From Phoronis ovalis (lineage: Eukaryota > Phoronida > Phoronidae): 19,339 nucleotides of DNA. Made by a program: the position numbers and the translations under genes. The notes beneath the pieces were generated by a model that was not told the DNA's origin, did no database searches, and saw only the letters and a list, made by a program, of their open reading frames with translations. Where the stretch lies: assembly GCA_028565635.1 (NCBI GenBank), contig JAOXYB010015910.1, positions 1 to 19,339 of the forward strand, in the 5' to 3' direction. Shown one piece after another: positions 1 through 11,300 of the stretch. Each line of letters starts with the position of its first letter. Positions within the stretch are counted from its first letter, which is position 1.

Positions 1-2097
1 TCAAGGTCAATTTGAAATGTCACTTGGCCTAATACACCCACCAACCTATGACCTTCGTGAATCCACCTTCAAATCATGTCCACCAGTCGGCCATGTTAGA
101 AGTAATCGGGTCAAACTTATATCCGACATGTACTTTGACCAGTACTTACTCTGTACCTAATATGAAGATGATCCGACAAAAACAAAAGCTATTATTGCAA
201 GCTAACATCTTGAGAACAAACATGGCCACCAGTCAGCCATCTTGTAAGTTATCCAAGTCAAAATTACTGCCTATCTGCACTTTGAACAGTATTTAGCCTG
301 TACCAAATATAGAGCTGAAATCATAAAAACTGAAGCAGTCATTGCAAGACAAGAAAAGTGTTACGCAAGCAAATGAAAAATGTCGAAGATTCATATCGGA
401 ACTTGACCTACTTCTCAAGGTCACTTTGAAACGTCACCAGGCCTAATACACCCCACCAACCTATGGGCTTTGTGATCAAACTGTGAATCATCCAGTCAAT
501 GCTTCGTCTTTCCCGAAACGGGCACAACGTAACGTGTACTATCGGGGAAAAAACATGGCCGCCAGTCGGCGATCTTGAAAGTGATCTACATGGAAATTAC
601 AGACGATCTGCATTTTGACCTATCCTGTACCAAATACAAAGTTGATCGGATAAAAACTGAAGCAGTTATTGCGCGACAAAGAAAGTATTACGCACAAAAA
701 ATGTCGAAGATTCGCATCGGAATTTGACCTACTTCTCAAGGTAATTTTGAAATGTGGCCTGGCCTAATACGCCCACCAACCTGAATCCACCTTTGAATCA
801 TCCAGTCATCACTTCGTCTTTCCTAAAATGGGCGCAACGTAACGTGCACTCTCGGGTACAAAGATGGCCACCAGTCGGCCATGTTGGAAGTAATCGGGGG
901 CAAACTTATATCCAACGTGTACTTGGACCAGTATTTACCCTGTATCAAATGTTAAGAAGATGATCCGACAAAAACAAAAGCTATTATTGCGAGCTAACAT
1001 CTTGAGAACAAACATGGCCACCAGTCGGCCATCTTGAATGTGATCCATGTCAAAATTACAGACGGTCTGCATTTTGACCTATATTTAGTCTGTACCAAAT
1101 ATAAAACCGATCGGATAAAAAGTGAAGCAGTTATTGCAAGACAAGAAAAGAGTTACGCAAATGAAAAATGTCAAAGATTCGTATCGGAATTTGACCTACT
1201 TCTCAAGGTCATTTTGAAATGTCACCAGGCCTAATACACCCCACCAACCTATGGGCTTTGTGATCCACCTTCGAATCGTCCAGTCATCGCTTCGTCTTTC
1301 CCGAAATGGGTGCAACGTAACGTGTACTATCGGGAAAAAAACATGGCCGCCAGTCGGCCATCTTGAAAGCGATCCACATGGAAATTAAAGACGATCTGCA
1401 TTTTGACCTGTATTTACCCTGTACCAAACAAAGTTGATCGGATAAAAACTGAAGCAGTTATTGCGCAACAAATAAAGTATTATGCAAAAAAATGTTGAAG
1501 ATTCGCATTGGCATTTGACCTACTTCTCAAGGTCATTTTGAAATGCGGCCTGGCCTAATACGCCTACCAACCTATGGCCTACGTGAATCCACCCTTCAAT
1601 CGTCCAGTCATCGCTTCGTCTTTCCCAAAATGGGCGCAACGTAACACGCACTATCGGGTACAAACATGGCCACCAGTCGGCCATGTTGGAAGTAATCGGG
1701 GTCAAACTTACATCCAACGTGTACTTTGACCAGTGTTTACCCTTTACCAAATATGAAGATGATCCGACAAACACAAAAGCTATTATTGTGAGTTAACATC
1801 TCAAGAACAAACATGGCTGCCAGTCGGCCATCTTGAAAGTGATCCATGTCGAAACTACAGACGACCTGCATTTTGACCAGTTTTTATCCTGTACCAAATA
1901 TAAAGCTGATCGGATAAAAACTGAAGCAGTTATTGCGGGACAAAGAAAGTGTTACGCGCAACAAAAATTGTCAAAGATTCATATCGACATTTGACCTACT
2001 TCTCAATGTCATTTTGAAATGTCACCTGGCATAATACGCCCACCAACCCATGGCCTATGTGAAACCACCTTCGAATCGTCAAGTCAACGCTTCGTCA
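1..2097. repeat. Tandem array, ~790-800 bp higher-order unit
   Basis: This stretch is a diverged tandem repeat. A marker close to catggccaccagtcggccat recurs at about 75, 221, 554, 863, 1013, 1342, 1665 and 1812. Spacings run about 146, 333, 309, 150, 329, 323 and 147, so three markers make a unit of about 790-800 bp and roughly 2.6 units are in view. A second marker, tctcaaggtcattttgaaat, recurs near 3, 416, 736, 1202, 1526 and 2004. The basic monomer seems to be about 325 bp, with every third copy a short form of about 148 bp. The array continues past the left edge and stops about 40 bases before the 5' splice site at 2140. Short open frames within it are not genes. I do not recognise the family. 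Confidence 0.92.
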
Positions 2098-2140
2098 ATT
2101 TCTTTAATATTGTAGTGCGTAAGGAGAATGTAATACTTAC
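2098..2140. other. Spacer between repeat array and 5' splice site
   Basis: This is a short single-copy intronic stretch on the minus strand. It begins gtaagtatta after exon 2312-2141 and ends where the tandem array starts. Confidence 0.6.
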
Positions 2141-2312
2141 CCCATACCAGGATCCACAACAATAGCTTTAGGGAGAATGTGCTCACTGGACATGTCAACT
2201 AAAACTTTTTGCACATTTTTGTTGAGAAGTTTAGCAACATTGATTGTTTTTCGTAGTCCACTTGTCCAAAAGATGTTTTTACCCATCCAGTCAAGCGCCA
2301 CACTTTCACACC
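2141..2312 (-). CDS. Exon: YWTD propeller 2, blade 2 (last exon in window)
   Basis: The acceptor is tattttcag and the donor gtaagt. The exon enters in phase 1 and leaves in phase 2, 172 bases. It encodes [18 protein letters not shown] and [13 protein letters not shown]. The first is the LRP pattern E-x-x-A-x-D-W-x-x-x-N-x-Y-W-T-D with FWTS; the second is the P-x-A-I-V-V-D-P-x-x-G that precedes the next blade. The phase-2 GG demands a following exon, expected to supply the next YWTD blade; none is seen at 1-2140, so the gene continues beyond the left edge. Confidence 0.93.
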
Positions 2313-5300
2313 CTGAAAATAGTCATCAAGATATTGATTCCAGCATGTTGTGTAGTTCAAGACTTATAATGGAGCCAGGGACTACTTCTGTACAGCCCAG
2401 ACAAAATGTGTGATGGATGGAATGATACACAGATGGACAAAGCCATACTATAATTCACAATTTCCAAAGTGCGTATAGAAGCACTTTATTCGAGCGACTT
2501 TCAATGTTCCATGTTTACTTGGTATTTACAGTGACAGTACAAGGGAAAGCAAGATTAATATTTAAAGGTTTTCCATAATGCATAAACCACTTATCAGTCC
2601 ATTTTTTCAAAACAATATTATTGTAATGTTACCTGAAAGCTAATCTCAACTGTGAAATACATTTATGGCTTCACTATGTTATTTAAACCATTTAATCTCT
2701 CCATAACAATTCTACTTCCATTTTCATCAAAAGAAACTCTTGATTGATGGTGGGTAATTAAATTGAAACAATAACAGTATGACCAAGCAGGTAATGTGCA
2801 AAGAGGTTAACCCCCAGGAAGGGCATTGACAAAAAAAAAATGTTGGGTGTGAGGTAAAAATTGCTTTCCAAAAATATACCCCCCCCCATGGTAAGAAGCT
2901 ATTTGTAAAAACCATCTCAAAAAGTACAATCCAAAATACTGGAAGCGTGCACCCCCATGGTCGACGATATTGAAGGGAAACAATTTCAAGAAATACACCA
3001 CTGGTAAAAAATTATTTATTGTAAAAAAAAGATATTTGAAAAAATGATCTCCAAGGTAAAAATTGTCAAATACACATAAAAAAGATATCCAATAGTAAAA
3101 AACCAAGGGTGAAAAAGGGGACCCATGTACATACATGTATATCCTGTCACTTTGAATGAGAGTGTCCCTCTGGGATGTTGGCATTGTTTTACCCACATTT
3201 AAACCATTAACCATAAGTTCTTTAAGAATGTTAAGAATTTTAATCTTTCATGTTCTATTTAAAAATTACTGGTAGTTTGGATTCTGTGACATGTTTCATG
3301 ATCTATTAGTCCAAAAATTAAAGACATCACTTAAATGGGTATTTCAGCTAACTACAATTACAGCAGAGATTTTTGTAAATTTAAAATAGATTTCTCGTTA
3401 TCCCCTCAAGCACAATAATCTTACCAGAAGTTATGAAATCCGTTTCGTCTCCATTGTCTAAATTTCTCCTTCCAATGGTCCCTCTGATGGAATCAGTGTA
3501 GTAAATTTCGTGCTTTTCATACCAGAAGTCTATGGCCACTGGATGTTCAACATTTTGAATTGGGAATATCAATTCCGAAGTCCCATCTAAAGATAGTCCT
3601 TTAATTGCTCGTTGTCGTGTTGAAGTGTAGAGTAGGAATGGCACTGTGGGCAGTGAGACACCTTAAAAATATAAGTTGAGTTGAAATAAGATGCTGCATC
3701 ATATTTCAGTGCAATTATGTATGTTCAAGCCAAGTTGACAACTAATTGAAAATAAAATGGTATCTTGTTAAAGCTATTACAGTGTACTGTACATTACATA
3801 ACTTCCTTGCATAGAAAACAAAAATTACGCTAGAAGTGTAACAATAAATCAGTTTATAAACAATTTTTAAACAGTATTCCCAACTATGTCAAATGGGTCA
3901 TACACTTTGGCAAAACGTGTCCTGAACATACAACAGATAATTTTGAACATTATGTAAATTTTCCATTACATGAAAAGAAAAACTTACGGACACACTGAGA
4001 TTTTCCAGTATTATTTAGAATATATCCTGGCTGACATAGGCACTTTGGAACCCACTGTGTTTCTTTCTTTTCTGGTACACAGATCTGTTGGCATTGTCCA
4101 TTATTTGAACCACATGGATGCGCAATGAGATTCTCAGCTGCACAGAGAAATGAATAAACCATATACTACAAACTAGCAACAGGATTCACAACATAGCAAA
4201 TTAGAATTTCGGTATGTTTTTTTATACTTATACCAGTAGTTGGGTACAAAATCACTCCATGGATGGAACAACAAGCATATGGACAAAGGTACAGTAACAG
4301 TATTTCTGCACAATAAACAGAGCCATATCATCAATTAAACCTAATACTGATTCTTAGTACTATCACCTTCTCATGGTTTTGCTGTAAAATTTCAATGACA
4401 GTACATCATGTTCAAACTAGAGGACATTAAGCATGCATTTGTTGGCCTGTACCATGCAGACAAGACTTCTTAAACAATATTTTAGCTAATATTACTGTTA
4501 ATATGTCTTAAGTCTTTACGTACAGTCTGGTTGTCGAAGCTTATGGTAAACGTGAATAGCTTCAGGTCGAGTGAGGTTTTGAGCAATGATACTGTTTCTA
4601 CTAGAGTCAAACCGATGAATTTTATAAATTTTCTTCTTTTGTGGGTTTGTCACATAAAGGAAGCTCTCAAACACGCTGATACCAACAGCAGATCGCTGTA
4701 ACATGAACAAGCATAAAATGATGAAATCAATATTTCTTTAATGTTCATCTTCATTATCAAAAGAACACAATTAAAGTAATTAAACGTTTGGTTTCAAAAT
4801 TTTCCCCACCACAATATCTTACATTTAACTTCACAATATTCAACTGATTCAATAAGGAGACAGTTCCTTGTTAGATAAAATACCTTGACACCATAATAAC
4901 AGTGAAAATGATATGAGCAACCATTTAATGATCCTTGGTTGTAAGATGAATATCTCATTTGTACCATTGGAATGAAATTCATCTTATAACCAAGAAAACC
5001 ACAGTTGGATCCGGATTCAGTCCATTAGGAGGTACATGTGGAATAAGTTTGTTGGGCCTGATGTTTGACATCCCAAGACATCTCCTTCACACAGTCCAAA
5101 AATGGACAAACATATGGGAAAAGAAGGACAAAAGATGCAGAGTAGGTCCCATTGGGTAAACATTTACTTGAAAGCAACAATGTCTTCAACTAACCATGAT
5201 ATTGTCTTTCATGATTTCTACTAAGTTACTGCCATCATAATTCATTCTCTGTATAAAGTTCAGTTGGGCATCCACAAAGTATATTTTTTGGTTGACATAG

Positions 5301-8300
5301 TCTACTGTGATTCCTACTGGTCGAACTATCTTATTTTCCAATAAAACTACATAGCCGCTACCATCCATGTTTGCTCTTGACACTCTGGGATGTTGAGCAT
5401 GTTTTGTGATCTCTGTTATGAACATGTACCTAAATTAAATAACAAACACTGACTATAATATACTGGCACTATTCACCAAAACAATATAACCCCTAAAAAG
5501 TTCATGTGTAATGACACATAACTAGTTCTAATTAATCAACATTTTAAATGAAATTTTTTTTGCTCATCTTTGTTGCTTGTTTCTAATTTCCTTTTTAATC
5601 AATCACCCACTTCTTACCAAAATTTTACAATATGCAATCTTTTCAAATTTTTTGAAACTACAAATTTAAAATGTCTTAACTGGAACTTCTAGAAATAAAG
5701 ATTCACACTCGGGAGAGCACTGGATAAACTACATTCATAATAATTACCCGTTATGGGGAACTAGTGCAATCCCTCTTGGATTTGTATTATTAAACAACAG
5801 CAGTGTTGAACAAAAAAATCCACTGCTGGTACACACAAAGATTATCCCTCTCTCTCCGCCAGTAAAATACCAGTTGCCTGAGAACCAATCTTTCGCCATC
5901 TGCTCTACGCCAACCAGAGAATAATTAGTTTTTATTGCCCAATTTGGAGACTCTGTCTTATCAACGCTGGCACAGCGCAGTTCAGCTGCTGCTTCACTTA
6001 TCTATAATTACAGCAGAAGTACTGGAGTTATTTTTTGAAAAATGTGTTTTAAAAAATTGAATTTTCACCCAAAATAGTCAACATGCTGATTACAAAATCA
6101 CGTGAACACAATTAAATAATTTTTCATAATTCTTATATAAGTACATTTATACCTTTTTCATTTAACTACAAAAAACTAATCCCAAAGTAAAGTATGAATA
6201 AGTTGCCCAAATGGTGTCAGCCACCTCATGGAAATCAGTGTCAAAGATGAAAGTATAGACTTCAAAAATATAGGATCTTCAACTGTTAAACAAGCAGTGG
6301 CTTCTGATAATCAACTTACCCAACAAATGGTTTTATTGTTATAATCAAAGTCAAAGGCTGATGTTCTACTGGCACTTATACTTCTAATACTTCCAGTACT
6401 AATATTCAGAATTATAGATATCATATCGTTGTTAGTGAAAATTATCAATGGATCTTGTCCTGAAACACAAATAAACTATGTCTTAATTTATTTCTTTATT
6501 CAACTAATAAGATTATGAGGGGATATAGAAACTCACAAATCACATATACATACAGCAGTTAGGACAAACCAAAAAGGTAAGCAGTTTAACAAGCAAAAGC
6601 CCTTACGAATTGACTATGTAGGGCTTTTTTTTCAATATAAGTAAGAAACTATAAAGAGGTTATATAGTTTTGGTGAATAGTGCCAGTATATTATAATAAG
6701 AAACTATAAGAAAAATTACATATTTTAGATTTCAGATTGTATAACACAGATATAGTATTATTTTAAAATAATAAAATAGAAATTGTTAAAAAAAATTAAA
6801 AATGCCAAAAGTTGAATCATTTTTTTGTTTTGTCTGGCCGTAACATATTTGTACTCTGCACAGTGATTCTAGCTTTTATGTAACTGTAATGCATGCTCTG
6901 CAAGAAAACAACTCGCCAGACATCATACTTGATATATTAGAAAAGTAGGAAACACCTTAAAGTAATTTTATTGAGATAATACAAACAAAAGGTAAGTGTA
7001 TGCTGAGCAAAAATTAAAATATTGTAGACGAAGTGGACAAGAATATTATGTATATGGATGAACTATATTTATCAAGTGGAAATTTATAAACGTATCCCTA
7101 AAATATCATATGCAGCCGAGGCTTGGATACAAACACACTCCAAAGGACTGTTCCTTTAAACATTATCTGATAGGGGGTACCTGCAACATTTTTGTCTCCC
7201 CCCTCTCCTAGAAATTCTAACTAGTTTCACCACCTACCTTTATAATAAAAAATTAACGTGCCAATACTGAAAATTTTCTCAAACCTTCACTACCTCCGCA
7301 ATTGAAACTTTATACAACCCCGTACCCCCGTAATCATAATTATTTTCAGGGACTGTTCTTTTAGAAATTTTCTAACAGGGGGAACTGAACATTTTTGCCT
7401 CCCCCTTCCCTCTGGAATTAAGTTTTATGTAACCCCATACCCCTATAATCATAATTACTTTCAGGTCCCTTGATAATTTTAAAGGAACAGCCCTGTTAGT
7501 GCATTTTATTAAAGGTCACTTTTTTTTTAAATTTTAACCTCGGTAACCATTTTGGTCCTTTTTGTTAAGGGGCTGCGGAGGGACCGTCACAAGGAGACAT
7601 GGTTTGGTAGGGAGGAAAACTGTGGTGGCCGGAGAAAAATCTCAGAGTCTAGCAAGAATCACGTCAGAATCCTCATTACATGAGCCGAGGTGAACATACA
7701 TGCCTTTAATCAGAAATAGCCCAATGGATATATGACTCTACCCAGATTCAGAGTTGACAGGCCAGTAGCATAAAAAGCTCCCCTATTTATGTTGTTGATT
7801 CTCGATTATTTAGCTTCTAAAGATCATGTAATGTTAGACTACAAATTTCGTAAAGTTAAGATTATCAGATCATGAATGAAACATCTCAATACTTAATGTC
7901 AATATTGTCCAGGAAACTTAACAGCGGCGTTAGTACAGTAGGAGCTGAACTCAAGATGACATGGTGAGTCAATGTCGTGCACAATGCATTTTTGGAGACA
8001 TTATAATGGCGAGAACTCTATATGACTCGCTAAGGAAGGTAACCGGAAGATTGTGCCATGTGTCAATAAGTACATTAGGAGTAATGAAACACCATGCTGA
8101 AAAGCTATGTAGGACTAGAGTACCTCAAAATGCTGGCATTAATGCCTGATACTACTGAAGAGCCTAACTAAATGATTTCAGCTTCACAGGTGCATAGCCA
8201 GACAGACAGGACAGATATTTAAAATACATACAATAAAATGTTACCCACCTGTGTCTTGTTTACATGATTTACCATCAGAATCAATTTTATAACCTCTTTT

Positions 8301-11300
8301 ACAGCTGCAAGTTGCATTGGCTGCATAATAACATTTTTGGTCACAGTAACCCTCATAGTCACATTCATTTATATCTGTAAGACATCATGAAAGTTACACA
8401 TATCAGTGCAGAAAAGCTATAATCAAAACAGTTAATCATGAGTGGAAACATGGTACTATCATATCAAGTTATAGTTAACATGGCTTCGTACTATTTGGAG
8501 CTTGGGAGTGGATAAAACATAACGGAGCTTTGAAATTTAAGTCAGTCACATAGGAAGTAGGAAAATGACTACTATAACAGCATCAGCTTCAATTACAGGG
8601 CTCTGTAAATTCACTGCATAAAGACTTACTTATACAAGTACCATTGAAGGCATAATATGTCTGTCCCGCAGGACAGTAGCACATAGGGCCATCTGGACTT
8701 TCCTTACAACCACTAGCCTGAGAGCAGTTGATGCCTTGACAGTGCATATTTCCTACAATACAAAAATTAAACAGAATAAATGAAAACAGGCAAATAAAAA
8801 CTTTATATATACTAATCTATTTTTATTCGTCCTTGTATTTGGAATGAAAACAAAATATAATGGATAGCCAAGTGCCAAGAAGACACAATCATTAGCAGAC
8901 AATGATAAAACATGTGGACCAGGGGTCCGTTGTCGAAAACATTGTAAAGTTACGATTACGCAAATTCATACGATTCAGTAACTATGTAAAGACACTTATG
9001 TGATTCATAAAGTTGCGATTTTTTCTGACATCGCAATTTTTTTTCGTAAGTCCTGATTTATGGAATTATAGCTTTACAATGTTTCTGACAACGAAAAAAC
9101 TTCGCTATTCAAAAAATTGAAAAAAGTCTTCTTATTTTACTTTCAATGAGAGTTGGCAAGAATCAGACATCAAGCGTAAGCTTCCTCTGATTGACAAATA
9201 CAGTAAGTATGGTAATAGTACAAATGTCACTTACTGCAAGCTGTTCCTTCGTCTGCTGAATATATTAATGGACAGTCGACATTTCCATCACATAGTTTCT
9301 CAATGGGAATACATTTTCTGGAGCTAGGACACTGATATGTATTTGGAGGACAGTGAAAGACGGCTTTAGCACCTAAATTAGTATACAAAACATAATGAAA
9401 CATGCAATAATTAACATGTCATAATCAGTTTAGTATGAAAGTTTCATATAAAGACACGGAAATAATATTTGTTTTTTATCTGGATACGTAGGTACCAAAT
9501 ATAGCCTGTACAGTGATTATTTTTTCAATACTACAATTTCATGATTTCCACAAGAAACCTTAAATTCACAATGTTTAATTAGATTTGAAAGGCACTGACA
9601 CCACTGTTTGTTCATACTTTAAAAGTAAACAGTAGTCAAATGTGCTGACAAAAATACTGAAAAAACACAAACATTATCTTAAGAAGTGAGGGAAAGTAAT
9701 CATGATGTGGGAATCAATGGGATTTTTATCTTTTTAAACAACATGTAAATGGCTTTCAGGAAAGCACCAAGATTAAACAGCCATTTTGAAGTCAATTCTT
9801 GAATAAATTTAGCAAATGTCACATCAAAACAACCAATGTTTTCTAATTTGAGAATCTTGTAAAGAGCAAAAACAATGGGCAGTATTATCAATACCATTCT
9901 TGGTTGAATGTGCAGTAAAACGCATTAAAATAGTGTTATAGTTGACTAGTTTATACAGGTATTAGTACATTACATGAAATTAAAAATATTAATTTGAAAA
10001 ACATTAAATACAAAGTTTTCTAACTCAAGTTTTTTTGCTCAGGTGCAACTTTGAAGTTTATAAACAGTATGCAAAAAGCGCATTAAAGTTGACACGGGCA
10101 TTTTTGAAATTTTTCATGTTATGCATGCTACAAACAGTAAAGAAGTGCCCCTGTAGTGTATTATTTTTTTAAATACAGTTAGTGAGTGCAGCATACTACA
10201 TACAGCAGCAGCAAATTAGAAATTACGTGTCTGATCAAATCTCTACTTCTACTTAATATGTTTCTTTAATAACATGCATATCATACTGCCTTTCTTCACA
10301 ATACAACTCCCTGGGCATGCAGTTCTCAAATCAAGCCAGTCATTCCATTTCTCAGGGCTCACACCCCTTTTTCATAGGTTGCGCATAATGGACCATTGTC
10401 ACATACAACTGACCAGCAACAAATCGTGTTAGCTATCATGTAAATTATGCTAACATAAATGGGTGTAACCTGAGAAAACAGGTGCGTGACTACAGAAACG
10501 AGATGAGCAGCTGGGAACTATGTGTGGAAATAATTGAGGTATGATAAAAGGAGATATGGTAGGTCTGATTTGGTTTGAGAATGCTTGTTAGCTAAACTAC
10601 GAGAAATTACAATTTCTTCATGCCCGAGGTGGTTGCGCTATCATGTAAAATGGTAACAAAATAAGGCACCCACAGAAAATAACAACTGTGACTGTGCTTT
10701 CATCTCAGGAGACTAACAAATAGACATATTTATTTTTGCATTCCATAAAATGTGTTTTAAAACAATTATGGTGGTGGTGAATTATCAAAAAAACTTGAAA
10801 TTAACAAGACTGGGGTGAGCTGCTTCAAACAATTGGAGGTAAGCAATAATATTTCTCCCAAATAACAATAGTCAACCTGTTAATTAATGGAATAAATGCA
10901 GACAGACTGACATTTTTTAATGATGACAAATTCTCAGGAATTTTTCATCAAAGCAAGACTAAGTTTCAAATTTATTTATTATAGTAATTGACTGGCAGTA
11001 TTCAGACATTTTAAAAGTAATTAGAAGAACTTGACAGACAACTGCTATCTGTAGAAATCAATACAAATGATTTTAGTAAGTTTAGTGACATTCAACTAGC
11101 AATTATTTTTATCACTGAAAAAATAATAAAGCAAGAAAAAAACGTTTAAAAAAATTCAATAATATTAATAAAAGAGTACAGTGCAGTGCAAGGCAGTATA
11201 CATCACACGGTATTCCCTCATTCACTAGCATCAACAGCCACAATAACTGTATACAAAAGATAAACTGCTGCAAACTGTTGGTCACACGTCTAGATCTTCT

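Larger units (their letters stand above)
6460..8248. other. 1.8-kb intron with several small repeats
   Basis: This intron lies between EGF module 2 and propeller 1. It contains a short hairpin at 6596-6627 (AAAGCCC...GGGCTTT, followed by T residues), the right copy of the 41-bp inverted repeat, and a MITE-like element at 7145-7493. A relatively G-rich patch near 7560-7640 and an open frame at 7961-8149 on the plus strand show no recognisable family. Confidence 0.6.

Noticed and set aside
48-1774. Open frames of 60-85 codons on both strands in the left 2 kb
   Set aside because: They lie inside the tandem array, recur with its period and show no domain or codon signal; they are by-products of the repeat.
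2807-3214. A 135-codon minus-strand open frame between propeller exons
   Set aside because: The protein is Phe/Tyr/Leu-rich because the plus strand is A-rich; it has no domain and lies in an intron of the same-strand gene.
6596-6632. Hairpin followed by T residues, like a bacterial terminator
   Set aside because: The setting is an intron of an animal gene, so a rho-independent terminator is not meaningful; noted only as a small hairpin.
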